NCBI RefSeq assembly: GCF_002262875.1
Contig: NZ_NKYE01000008.1
Span: 124,001-188,000 of the forward strand
Length of the DNA: 64,000 nt
Direction: 5' to 3'
DNA from: Amycolatopsis antarctica
Lineage (GTDB): Bacteria > Actinomycetota > Actinomycetes > Mycobacteriales > Pseudonocardiaceae
Positions 8,013 through 15,668 of this stretch are shown in pieces (the first letter of the stretch is position 1; each line of letters starts with the position of its first letter). The position numbers were made by a program, and so were the translations under genes. The notes beneath the pieces were generated by a model. That model was not told where the DNA came from. It was given only the letters and a program-made list of their open reading frames with translations, and made no database searches.

Positions 8013-9305
8013 GTGGGGATCACGGCGCGCGGCGGCAGCGGGCCCGCGACGGAGCGGACGGTCCGGCCGGCCCGGGCGTTGCTCGTCGACCTCACCTTCT
8101 ACGGCGTCTGCGCGCTGTACGCGCTGTCGCAGGCGTTCGCCTCGGAGTTCTACGGGTTCCGTGTGTGGGGCGCCTTCGCCCTCGTGGGATACGGCCTGGC
8201 GGCGGTACACACCGGCTGGCTGCTCGCGCAGTCCCGTACCCGCCCGCCGAGGCCGGGCGCGCGGTGGATCCCGCTCGCCGTGGTGGCCGGTCTGTGCATG
8301 GTCGTGCCGCTGGTGGTGCTGGTGATCCGCAGGCTGACCGGCGTCGACTGGTTGATCACCCCGGGCTCGTGGGCCGCGCAGCCCGAGGTCTGGGTGATCG
8401 AGCGTTCGGCGGCCCTGCTGCTGAGCCAGGGCACGCCGTACGTCGACGTGTTCTCGCTCGGCAGGCCCCCCGAGGTCAACGACTACACCCCGTACGGCCC
8501 GGTGATGACGGTCTTCGGCCTTCCCCGGGCGCTGTTCGGCGGGACTCCGGTCGGTGACGCACTGACCGACGCGCGCCTGTTCTTCGCGCTCGGCGCGGCG
8601 CTGTGCGTGTTCGCCACGCTGCGCCTGCTCGGCTCGCCCCGGCTGCCGGTGCGCGGGGTGCAGCTCGCACTGGCGTTTCCGCTCACCACGCTCACGTTCG
8701 CGGTGGCGGGGCCGGACCTGGCCATTCTCGGCCCGATGGTGCTCGCCGTGGCGCTGGCCGCGCGGGACCGTCCGGTCGCCGCGGCCGTGGTGATCGGCTT
8801 GGTCGGCAACGCCAAGCTGCTCGCGCTGCTCGCCGCGCCCGTGCTGGCGTTCCTGGTGGCGGCGAGACTGGGCAGGAAGGGACTCGGTGCCCACCTGCTG
8901 ACCCTGCTGGGCACCTCGATCCTGCTCAACGTCCCGGTCTGGCTCGTCGATCCGGCGGCGTTCACCGAACATGTGATCCGGTTCCCGGCCGGGCTCGGAG
9001 CCGTCAGTTCGCCTGCCGCCAGTCCCCTTCCCGGTCACCTGATCGCGAGCACCGGCACGGCGGGAACGGCGATCGCGTTCGCCCTGCTGGCCTGCGCCGC
9101 CGTGGCGATCGCGTTCTGGTTGTTCCGCCGTCCGCCCGTCACCGGCTCGGACACCCTGCTACGGACCGCGATCGGTCTGGGCGCGTTCGCGCTGCTCACG
9201 CCCGCCACCCGGTTCGGGTATCTCGTGTACCCGGTCGTGCTTATCGGCGCGATGCTGTGCTTCCGCCGGGGCGGGGAGAGCCCCGCTCGCGCTACTTCTT
9301 CTTGA
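8013..9305 (+). CDS. Polytopic membrane protein, possible GT87-like (GT-C) glycosyltransferase
   Basis: A 430-aa integral membrane protein with about 10-11 hydrophobic helices spread through the chain. The first loops contain acidic/aromatic segments, including VNDYTPYGPVM after a long periplasmic stretch. This resembles the D/E-containing loop and Y-PYGP motifs of GT87 (DUF2029) polyprenyl-phosphate-dependent mannosyltransferases of Actinobacteria. That assignment is suggestive only, because the helix pattern is shared with other GT-C enzymes. The GTG at 8013 lacks an SD and sits 7 nt after TAATCT. The 3' end overlaps the convergent small HTH gene by 14 bases. Three C-terminal residues (TSS) follow a basic cytoplasmic end. 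Confidence 0.65.
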   Translation: MGITARGGSGPATERTVRPARALLVDLTFYGVCALYALSQAFASEFYGFRVWGAFALVGYGLAAVHTGWLLAQSRTRPPRPGARWIPLAVVAGLCMVVPLVVLVIRRLTGVDWLITPGSWAAQPEVWVIERSAALLLSQGTPYVDVFSLGRPPEVNDYTPYGPVMTVFGLPRALFGGTPVGDALTDARLFFALGAALCVFATLRLLGSPRLPVRGVQLALAFPLTTLTFAVAGPDLAILGPMVLAVALAARDRPVAAAVVIGLVGNAKLLALLAAPVLAFLVAARLGRKGLGAHLLTLLGTSILLNVPVWLVDPAAFTEHVIRFPAGLGAVSSPAASPLPGHLIASTGTAGTAIAFALLACAAVAIAFWLFRRPPVTGSDTLLRTAIGLGAFALLTPATRFGYLVYPVVLIGAMLCFRRGGESPARATSS

Positions 9306-9501
9306 CCCGCGTCGCACCACCGCGCCCGCGCAGTTCCACGCCGGATTCGGACAGCACGCGGTGCACGAAACCGTAGGAGCGGCCCGTCGACTCGGCGAGT
9401 GAACGGATGCTGGCACCCTTCTCGTATTTCTTCTTCAGGTCAGCGGCAAGCTTGTCGCGCGTGTTCCCGGTGATGCGCGCGCCTTTCTTCAGGTCAGCCA
9501 C
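9292..9501 (-). CDS. Small helix-turn-helix protein of the conserved actinobacterial type
   Basis: A 69-aa basic protein beginning VADLKKGARITG. It contains one helix-turn-helix (ASIRSLAESTGRSYGFVHRVLSESG, about residues 30-54) and ends in a Lys-rich tail. It belongs to a short HTH family found as a single gene in most Actinomycetia; its DNA target is not established to my knowledge. I chose the GTG at 9501 over an upstream in-frame start at 9558. The family starts there, and GGAAGG lies about 9 nt upstream, whereas the 19 extra residues are Arg-rich non-conserved sequence. An inverted repeat (9523-9542) just upstream could be an autoregulatory site. Confidence 0.85.
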   Translation of the reverse strand: MADLKKGARITGNTRDKLAADLKKKYEKGASIRSLAESTGRSYGFVHRVLSESGVELRGRGGATRVKKK

Positions 9502-9522
9502 GTCGTTCCGCCTTCCGACCAA

Positions 9523-9542
9523 GAGTGTTCTGGGCCACACTC
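9523..9542. promoter_or_regulatory. Inverted repeat GAGTGT-N8-ACACTC upstream of the small HTH gene
   Basis: Perfect 6-bp arms lie 21-41 bases upstream of the GTG start, where the core promoter of the HTH gene should be. A second palindrome, TGATCGATCA, sits farther upstream at 9559-9568. The pair fits autoregulation by the HTH protein, but this is inferred from position only. Confidence 0.35.
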
Positions 9543-9689
9543 GACCCCTCAAGCGCAATGATCGATCAATAGGACGCGGAATGCCAGACGGGGGGAGAAA
9601 AACCTCTCGGAAAGCGCACTACATTGGGCCGCACGAGTGCAATATCGGGTACTGATCGACGTCAGGCACCGATGCCCGGTAAGCGTTTT

Positions 9690-11318
9690 TCAGGCGAGCT
9701 GGACGAGTTCGAGGTAGTCGGGAGACCAGTGGTCCTCGGTCCCGTCGGGCAGCAGGATCACACGTTCGGGCTCCAGCGCCTCGACCGCGCCCGGGTCGTG
9801 GGTGACCAGGACGACCGCGCCCGCGAAGCTGCGGAGCGCGTCGAGTACCTGCTCGCGGCTGGCCGGGTCCAGGTTGTTCGTCGGCTCGTCGAGCAGCAGC
9901 ACGTTGGCGGCGCTGGACACCAGCCCGGCCAGAGCCAGGCGGGTCTTCTCACCACCGGAGAGCGTCCCGGCGGGCTGGTCGAGCTGTTCCCCGGTGAACA
10001 GGAACGAGCCGAGCAGGTTGCGCAGTTCCTGCGCCCCGGTGTCCGGCGCCAGATGCCGGATGTTCTCCCACACGCTCGCCGAGTGATCCAGCGTCTCGTG
10101 CTCCTGCGCGTAATAGCCCAGCCGCAGGCCGTGACCGGCGATGGTGCCACCGGTGTCCGGCGTCTCCATACCGCCGAGCAGCCGCAGCAGGGTCGTCTTG
10201 CCCGCGCCGTTGAGGCCCAGCACGACGACCTTCGATCCGCGGTCGATCGCCAGGTCGACGCCGGTGAAGATCTCCAGTGAACCGTAGGACTTGGACAGCC
10301 CCTCGGCGGTGAGCGGCGTCTTGCCGCACGCGGCGGGCGAGGGGAACTTGATCCGTGCGACCCGATCGGACTGGCGGGTGGCGTCCAGCCCGGAGAGCAT
10401 CTGCTCGGCACGGCGGGCCATGTTCTTCGCGGCCACCGCCTTGGTCGCCTTGGCACCCAGTTTGGCCGCCTGCTGCTGCAGCGCCGAGGCCTTCTTCTCG
10501 GCGTTCGCCCGCTCCCGGCGGCGGCGCTTCTCGTCGGTGGCGCGTGCGTCGAGATAACGCTGCCAGGTCATGTTGTAGTGGTCGAGCTCGCCACGGGTGG
10601 CGTCGAGGAACCAGACCTTGTTGACGACGTCGCCGAGCAGCTCCACGTCGTGGCTGATCACCACCAGCCCGCCCTCGTGCTGCTTGAGGAACCCGCGCAG
10701 CCAGGTGATCGAGTCGGCGTCCAGGTGGTTCGTGGGCTCGTCGAGGAGCAGGATCGTGTCCGACTTGCCGCCCGCGCCCGCCTCGGACGCGGCGAACAGG
10801 ATCCTGGCCAGCTCCACCCGGCGGCGCTGCCCGCCGGAGAGGGTGGACAGCGACTGGGCCAGCACCCGGTCGGCGAGGCCGAGGTTCGCGCAGATGCGCG
10901 CCGCCTCGCTCTCCGCCGCGTACCCGCCGAGAGAGGCGAACCGCTCCTCCAGCCTGCCGTAGCGGCGCACGGCCTTGTCCCGCGCCGAATCGTCGGCGTG
11001 CTCGGACATCGCCGTCTGTGCCTTCTCCATGTCCCGCACCAGCGTGTCGAGTCCCCGGGCGGACAGCACCCGGTCCTTGGCGCTGACCGAGAGGTCACCC
11101 TCGCGCGGATCCTGCGGCAGGTAGCCGAGTTCGCTGCCGTGGCGGACCTCGCCGCTGTAGGGTTCGCCCTCGCCGGCCAGGACGCGCAGGGTGGTGGTCT
11201 TGCCCGCGCCGTTGCGGCCGACGAGACCGATGCGGTCGCCGGACTGGATGCGCAGGGACGTGTCCGAGAGCAGAATGCGCGAGCCCGCGCGCAGCTCGAT
11301 GCCATTGGCCGTGATCAA
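9690..11318 (-). CDS. ABC-F family ATPase (two nucleotide-binding domains, no membrane domain)
   Basis: A 542-aa soluble protein with two ABC ATPase domains in tandem. Domain 1 has Walker A GRNGAGKTTT, signature LSGGQRRRVEL and Walker B LLLDEPTNHLD. Domain 2 has GLNGAGKTTL, LSGGEKTRLAL and LLLDEPTNNLD. A charged, Lys/Arg/Ala-rich linker (about 240-300) joins them, as in ribosome-binding ABC-F factors. ABC-F proteins bind the ribosomal E site and resolve stalled or antibiotic-bound ribosomes; this one resembles M. tuberculosis Rv1473. The start is TTG at 11318, with TGGAG 8 nt before it. The next gene upstream on the same strand encodes a peptidyl-tRNA hydrolase, which supports a translation-rescue context. 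Confidence 0.9.
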   Translation of the reverse strand: MITANGIELRAGSRILLSDTSLRIQSGDRIGLVGRNGAGKTTTLRVLAGEGEPYSGEVRHGSELGYLPQDPREGDLSVSAKDRVLSARGLDTLVRDMEKAQTAMSEHADDSARDKAVRRYGRLEERFASLGGYAAESEAARICANLGLADRVLAQSLSTLSGGQRRRVELARILFAASEAGAGGKSDTILLLDEPTNHLDADSITWLRGFLKQHEGGLVVISHDVELLGDVVNKVWFLDATRGELDHYNMTWQRYLDARATDEKRRRRERANAEKKASALQQQAAKLGAKATKAVAAKNMARRAEQMLSGLDATRQSDRVARIKFPSPAACGKTPLTAEGLSKSYGSLEIFTGVDLAIDRGSKVVVLGLNGAGKTTLLRLLGGMETPDTGGTIAGHGLRLGYYAQEHETLDHSASVWENIRHLAPDTGAQELRNLLGSFLFTGEQLDQPAGTLSGGEKTRLALAGLVSSAANVLLLDEPTNNLDPASREQVLDALRSFAGAVVLVTHDPGAVEALEPERVILLPDGTEDHWSPDYLELVQLA

Positions 11319-11468
11319 GGGAAACTCCAGGAAGAGGTGCGGGGTCGGGACAGCAGGGCGACACCCGCGGCGCGATCACGCGGGTGTGGGGCTGCTACTC
11401 CAGGAGGACGACCACGAGCGGAAGTGTACGCGGTCGCGCCCGGGCGCACGGCGCCGCGGTGGGCGGGC

Positions 11469-12137
11469 TCACGTGTCGCGGACGACGATCTCCACCGCCA
11501 CTGCCCGCTCCGCGGCGTCGTCGAGCACCGACCGCCGCGGTTCCCCGACATCGAGAATCCGCGACTCGGCGCGGGCGAACAGAGGCGCCAGCCGCGCGTC
11601 CTCGCGCAGTTCGGCGAGCGCCCTGCGATCGCCACCGAGCACTACGGCGTCCACTTCGGACAGACGGGATCCCAGTACTTCCAAGGCATCCTCGGCCGCG
11701 GCACGCAATGCCTGCCGGGCCTGCCCTTCCCGGCGACGGGCGAACCGCTGCTGCGACCAGCCGCCGGCCGAGTTGCGGCCGTGCACCAGTCTGCGGTCGG
11801 TGCGCGAAACGGTGACGGAGCCGCCGAGAGCGACGCCGACACTGTGGCCGCCGAGACGGACCAGGAGCAGGCCGATTCGCCGTGGCAGGAGCAGGTGCGC
11901 CACCAGCGGGGCCACGCACAGTCCGGGACGTACGCCCTCGGCGTCCAGCGGCTCGAAGGGCACCTCGACGGTCGCGGTGGTGCCGTCGCCACCGGTCACC
12001 ACGACCCGGCGGGCGGACAGCTCGGTACCCGTCACTCCGCCGTTGCGCTCGGCGAAACGCTCGAACCAGCCCGCCAGCCGCTCGGGCGGTACCTCGATCG
12101 CCCGCCCGCCACCGGAGACCGCCCGTTGCCTCGCCAC
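11469..12137 (-). CDS. acVLRF1 family peptidyl-tRNA hydrolase
   Basis: A 222-aa member of the actinobacterial Vms1/VLRF1-like release factor family, which cleaves peptidyl-tRNA on stalled or split ribosomes. The defining motif GGWSQQRFARRREGQ (about 125-139) is intact, including the Gln needed for hydrolysis in Vms1/VLRF1 relatives. An eRF1-like domain follows, with alternating strands and helices (SEVDAVVLGGDRRAL). The start is GTG at 12137; it lacks a strong SD but is preceded by TAGCCT with 6-nt spacing. It lies 150 bp upstream of the ABC-F ATPase and 34 bp downstream of dgt, all on the same strand. Confidence 0.85.
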   Translation of the reverse strand: MARQRAVSGGGRAIEVPPERLAGWFERFAERNGGVTGTELSARRVVVTGGDGTTATVEVPFEPLDAEGVRPGLCVAPLVAHLLLPRRIGLLLVRLGGHSVGVALGGSVTVSRTDRRLVHGRNSAGGWSQQRFARRREGQARQALRAAAEDALEVLGSRLSEVDAVVLGGDRRALAELREDARLAPLFARAESRILDVGEPRRSVLDDAAERAVAVEIVVRDT

Positions 12138-12143
12138 CCCCTG

Positions 12144-12149
12144 AGGCTA
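12144..12149 (-). promoter_or_regulatory. Candidate -10 (TAGCCT) for a leaderless acVLRF1 transcript
   Basis: On the minus strand TAGCCT is followed by six bases and then the GTG start at 12137. It lies within the short dgt-acVLRF1 gap, so acVLRF1 may have its own promoter in addition to any read-through from dgt. Confidence 0.35.
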
Positions 12150-12171
12150 CGGGGTGCGAGGCGACGGCGGC

Positions 12172-13746
12172 TCAGAGCACGAACGAGTCCGACCACGGCT
12201 GCGCGGCACGGCCGGAGAGCGCGTCCAGCAGGCTCACCGCCTGGCGATCGGTCAGCGAGGCCACGAAATCGATCACCGCGCGACCCCGGGCGAGCCCGCG
12301 CACGGCGTCCGCGCCGGACACCTCCTCGCCGGTGGCCCCGACCAGCAGCTCCGGGGCCTGTCCGGCGAGCGCCGCGTACTCGGTGTGCGCCAGTTCGACG
12401 AGGTCGTGCAGCCTGCGCGGCAGCCGGGAGGCCTCCTCCGAGTCGCCGAGCCAGCCGTCGAGCGCGTCGACGAGACCGTTGACGACGTTGGCCTGCCCGC
12501 GCTGGTGCAGTGCCAGGTCCGGCCGCAGCAGCACGAACCGGCGGTGCACGAACTTCAGCACCTGGACCTCGTGCCACTGTGCCGGCCGCAAGCCGACATG
12601 ACCCGAGCGGACACCGGGGTCGGGCAGTACCAGTACGCCGTCCACCAGCCGCCGGGTCCAGCGCGCGGAGAACGCCGCGGTGCTCTGCTCCGCTTCGGTG
12701 GAGCCGTCGAACGCCGCGGCGAGCAGGTCGTCCACGAGCTCGGCGCGCACCCGCGCGACGGCGTGCATGAACGCCTCGTCGTCGACGATCCACGAGTCCT
12801 TCGCGTGCAGCCGTCGCCGCAGGCGCTCCAGCGAGTGGCCCGGCGCCCGCCGGTGCCTCGCCAGCAGCTCGTCGTCCATATCGGACAGTTCGATCGCGTG
12901 CCGGAACCAGTGGCCGAGCTCGGCGGCCACCGAGGCGTGCTGTAGCACCCCGATGCGGTGGAAGTCCTGCAGATCGTGGATCGCGTAGGCGATGTCGTCG
13001 GCGGTGTCCATCACCGAGGCCTCGACCGTCTGCTGCCAGGGCTCGATCCGCCCGGCGAAGACCCCGCGCGCCTCGGCGAAGTCGTCGATCTCCGTGCTGT
13101 AGGCGGAGAACTTGCCCGAGCCGGTGCCCGGCGCGTCGGCGGGCTCGGCGGCACCACGCGGCGGTACCCGCATGCCGGACGGGTGCGGCGCCGGCAGGTG
13201 CAGCCGCGCCCACGGATACTTCAGCACGGCCGCGCGGACGGCGGCGGTGAGGTCGAGGCCCACCGCGGATGGTCCCCGCACGTCGGTGGTGGTGAGGATG
13301 CGGAACGTCTGCGCGTTGCCCTCGAAGCCGTCGGCGAGGCCGTACCGGTGCCGGGCGATGCGGTCGAGGACCCGCTCGCCGAGATGGCCGAACGGCGGGT
13401 GCCCGAGGTCGTGTCCCAGCGCGGCCGCCTCGGTCACGTCCGGGTCGCAGCCACCGAGCTTGTCGGCCAGCGCGGCCGGTTCCGGGTCGCGGTTGATCCG
13501 CTCCGCGATCGCCCGCGCCACCTGCGCCACCTTAAGGCTGTGCGTCAGCCGGTTGTGCAGCAGACCGGAACCGGCGGCACTGACCACCTGGGTCACCCCG
13601 CCGAGCCGGGCGAAGAACGGGGACGCGGCGATCCGGTCGCGATCGGCGCGGAACGGGCTGCCCGGCAGGTCGCCGATGTCCTCCGCGCCGGCTCCGTGGC
13701 CGCCGTCGCGCCGGTGCGTCCTGGGATCCGTCGATGGTGCCGCCAT
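12172..13746 (-). CDS. dgt: Deoxyguanosinetriphosphate triphosphohydrolase-like HD protein
   Basis: dGTPase hydrolyses dNTPs to deoxynucleosides and tripolyphosphate, helping to balance dNTP pools. The 524-aa protein shows the HD-domain metal ligands: His in NRLTHSLKVAQ, His-Asp in EAAALGHDLGHPPFGHLGE, and a late Asp in MDTADDIAYAIHDLQDF. The N-terminal RDRIAASPFFARLGGVTQV is typical of Dgt. The start is ATG at 13746 (MAAPSTDP). TACGGT is placed 7 nt upstream and there is no SD, which suggests a leaderless message. A nearby in-frame ATG at 13752 and a longer frame to 13923 are less likely. The gene is divergent from the lycopene cyclase gene. Confidence 0.88.
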   Translation of the reverse strand: MAAPSTDPRTHRRDGGHGAGAEDIGDLPGSPFRADRDRIAASPFFARLGGVTQVVSAAGSGLLHNRLTHSLKVAQVARAIAERINRDPEPAALADKLGGCDPDVTEAAALGHDLGHPPFGHLGERVLDRIARHRYGLADGFEGNAQTFRILTTTDVRGPSAVGLDLTAAVRAAVLKYPWARLHLPAPHPSGMRVPPRGAAEPADAPGTGSGKFSAYSTEIDDFAEARGVFAGRIEPWQQTVEASVMDTADDIAYAIHDLQDFHRIGVLQHASVAAELGHWFRHAIELSDMDDELLARHRRAPGHSLERLRRRLHAKDSWIVDDEAFMHAVARVRAELVDDLLAAAFDGSTEAEQSTAAFSARWTRRLVDGVLVLPDPGVRSGHVGLRPAQWHEVQVLKFVHRRFVLLRPDLALHQRGQANVVNGLVDALDGWLGDSEEASRLPRRLHDLVELAHTEYAALAGQAPELLVGATGEEVSGADAVRGLARGRAVIDFVASLTDRQAVSLLDALSGRAAQPWSDSFVL

Positions 13747-13753
13747 GCGCATC

Positions 13754-13759
13754 ACCGTA
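13754..13759 (-). promoter_or_regulatory. Candidate -10 (TACGGT) for leaderless dgt
   Basis: TACGGT on the minus strand ends 7 nt before the dgt ATG at 13746, matching the TAnnnT-N7-RTG spacing seen at several other genes in this window. Confidence 0.45.
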
Positions 13760-13783
13760 TCCGCCACTCCCGGCCCCGTTGAG

Positions 13784-13814
13784 CCACCACACCGGCGAGC
13801 GGCCGGTGTGGTGG
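13784..13814. promoter_or_regulatory. Perfect 13-bp inverted repeat in the dgt-crtY divergent region
   Basis: Arms 13784-13796 and 13802-13814 flank a 5-nt loop, ending 9 nt before the proposed cyclase start (13824). In RNA it would place a strong hairpin directly against the cyclase ribosome-binding region; in DNA it could be an operator. It cannot be a normal terminator because both flanking genes are transcribed away from it. Confidence 0.45.
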
Positions 13815-13823
13815 GATCGGCTC

Positions 13824-14954
13824 GTGGCCGATGTCGTGGTGGCGGGCGCGGGGCCCGCGGGAGTGGCGCTGGCCGGTGCCTGCGCGCGGCACGGCCTGCA
13901 CACCGTCCTGCTCGATCCGGCACCGTCGCGGCCGTGGACCGCGACCTACGGCCTGTGGCGCGACGAGCTGCCCGGGCTGCCGGAAACCGCGATCGCCTCG
14001 GCCAGCCCGTCCGTGCTGGCCGTGGCCAGGTCCGCCCGGACGCTCCAGCGCGAGTACCTGGTCGCCGATACCGCGGGCCTGCGTGCCTGGCTCACGGCGG
14101 ACGGCGTGGAACACGTCCGGGGCGAGGCGGTCCACGTGGTCCACGGGCCCGGCGGCTCCACGGTCACCCTCGCCGACGGGCGCAGGCTGGCGGCCGGGGT
14201 GGTGGCCGACGCGACCGGGGCCCGGCGGGTACTCGGCGGCGCACCCGGACGTACCCGCTCGGCGCAGGCCGCGTACGGGCTGGTGCTGCCGCGTGCCCGT
14301 GCGGCGGGCCTGTTGTCCGCGCCCGCCGTGCTGATGGACTGGCGCGGGGCGGACCGCCCGGACCCGACGTTCGCGTACGTGGTGCCGCTGGCCGGGGACC
14401 GCGTTCTCGTCGAGGAGACCTCGTTGGCCCGCTCCCCCGCGCTGACCATGGCGGCACTGGCGGCCCGGCTGCACGCCAGGCTCGCGGCCGCGGGCGTCCC
14501 CGCGGACGGCACGGCGGAGCGGGTGCGCATTCCGCTGGACCTGTCGCTGCCGCGGCCGGGTCGCGTCGTGCCGTTCGGGGTCGCGGCGGCGATGGTGCAC
14601 CCGGCGACCGGGTACAGCCTGGCCACCTCGCTCACGCTGGCGCCACGGGTGGCCGCCGCCGTCGCGGCGGATCTGCCCCGGGGTCCCGCCACGGCTGCCC
14701 GGTCCGCGCGCCGGGAGATCTGGACCCCGCGCGCGCTGGCCGTGCACCGGCTGCGCAGGTACGGGCTGCGCGCCATGGAGGCCATGCCACCGTCCGCGCT
14801 GATCGACTTCTTCGAGCTGTTCTTCGGCCTGCCGCCCGAGGCGCAGCGAGCGTTCACTTCGGGCCGGGAGGACCTGGCAGGCACGTCCGCGGCGATGTCC
14901 GCACTGTTCCGGCAGGCGCCCTGGCGCCTGCGTGCCAGGCTGCTCGGCGGATGA
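13824..14954 (+). CDS. Lycopene beta-cyclase-like FAD-dependent cyclase
   Basis: A 376-aa flavoprotein of the CrtY/CrtL lycopene cyclase family, which closes beta-ionone rings on lycopene in carotenoid synthesis. The N-terminal dinucleotide fold VVVAGAGPAGVALAGAC binds FAD. The YGLWRDELP segment matches the conserved YGxWxDE cyclase motif. The late GAAAxxxHPATGYSLA-type segment (MVHPATGYSLATSL) is the usual C-terminal flavin-binding signature. I place the start at GTG 13824, directly before the flavin motif; an in-frame extension upstream to 13734 would run through the 13-bp dyad and is unlikely. No other carotenoid genes (crtE, crtB, crtI) are in the window, so it is an outlying pathway gene. 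Confidence 0.78.
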   Translation: MADVVVAGAGPAGVALAGACARHGLHTVLLDPAPSRPWTATYGLWRDELPGLPETAIASASPSVLAVARSARTLQREYLVADTAGLRAWLTADGVEHVRGEAVHVVHGPGGSTVTLADGRRLAAGVVADATGARRVLGGAPGRTRSAQAAYGLVLPRARAAGLLSAPAVLMDWRGADRPDPTFAYVVPLAGDRVLVEETSLARSPALTMAALAARLHARLAAAGVPADGTAERVRIPLDLSLPRPGRVVPFGVAAAMVHPATGYSLATSLTLAPRVAAAVAADLPRGPATAARSARREIWTPRALAVHRLRRYGLRAMEAMPPSALIDFFELFFGLPPEAQRAFTSGREDLAGTSAAMSALFRQAPWRLRARLLGG

Positions 14955-14967
14955 GCCCCGGTGCCGC

Positions 14968-14987
14968 CTGACCGGCTGAGCGGTCAG
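14968..14987. terminator. Hairpin between the cyclase gene and the response regulator
   Basis: Arms 14968-14974 and 14981-14987 (7 bp, 6-nt loop) lie between two convergent genes. The right arm overlaps the response-regulator stop codon. It could serve as a weak bidirectional terminator. Confidence 0.4.
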
Positions 14988-15634
14988 CCGAGCGGGATGA
15001 AACCCGACTCGTACGCCCGGATGACCGCCTGCGTGCGGTCGCGCGCGCCGAGTTTGCCGAGCAGGTTGCCGACGTGGGTCTTGATCGTCTGCACACCCAG
15101 GAACAGTTCGCCCGCGATCTCCACGTTGGACAGACCGGCGGCCATCAGCCGCAGCACCTCCGACTCGCGCTCGGTCAGGCCCGCTGCCGCGAGCCCGTCC
15201 CGTCGACCGCGGCCGCCGCTGCGGGCCGCGAGCTTGCGGATCGCGGAGGGGAACAGCAGCGACTCCCCCGCGACCACCGTGCGGACCGCTCCCGCGAACT
15301 CCTCCGGCCGCGCGCGTTTCAGCAGAAACCCGTCCGCCCCGGCGCGCAGCGCGTCGTAGACGTAGTCGTCGTTCTCGAACGTCGTCACCACGATGATCTT
15401 CGGCGGACGCTCCATTGTGGACACGAGGTGCGCGGTGGCCCGGATACCGTCCACCGAGGGCATCCGCACGTCCATCAGCACCACGTCCGGCCGCAGGCGG
15501 GCCACCAGCCCCGGGACCTCGGCCCCGTCCGCCGCCTCGCCGAGGACAGCCAGGTCCGGTTCCGAATCGAGGATGGCCCGCAACCCCGCCCTGACCAGAT
15601 CCTCGTCGTCGACGAGCAGCACGCCGATCGTCAC
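14984..15634 (-). CDS. NarL/FixJ-family response regulator
   Basis: A 216-aa DNA-binding response regulator. The receiver domain (about 1-120) has the acidic pair in VLLVDDEDLVRAG, the phospho-acceptor Asp in PDVVLMDVRMP, the conserved Thr in VVTTFEND and the Lys in GFLLKRARPEE. A LuxR-type HTH follows (LTERESEVLRLMAAGLSNVEIAGELFLGVQTIKTHVGNLLGKLG). The start is GTG at 15634 with a GGTGGAGG SD about 6 nt upstream; the longer in-frame N-terminus is Arg-rich and non-conserved. The adjacent histidine kinase lies 34 bp upstream on the same strand and is surely its partner. The signal and targets are unknown. Confidence 0.92.
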   Translation of the reverse strand: MTIGVLLVDDEDLVRAGLRAILDSEPDLAVLGEAADGAEVPGLVARLRPDVVLMDVRMPSVDGIRATAHLVSTMERPPKIIVVTTFENDDYVYDALRAGADGFLLKRARPEEFAGAVRTVVAGESLLFPSAIRKLAARSGGRGRRDGLAAAGLTERESEVLRLMAAGLSNVEIAGELFLGVQTIKTHVGNLLGKLGARDRTQAVIRAYESGFIPLG

Positions 15635-15668
15635 GGCACCTCCACCCGGGCACCGGGTCCTTCGGTGT

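Noticed and set aside
13734-13823. Longer N-terminus of the lycopene cyclase starting upstream
   Set aside because: The extra 30 residues run through the perfect dyad and have no family resemblance; the flavin motif follows GTG 13824 directly.
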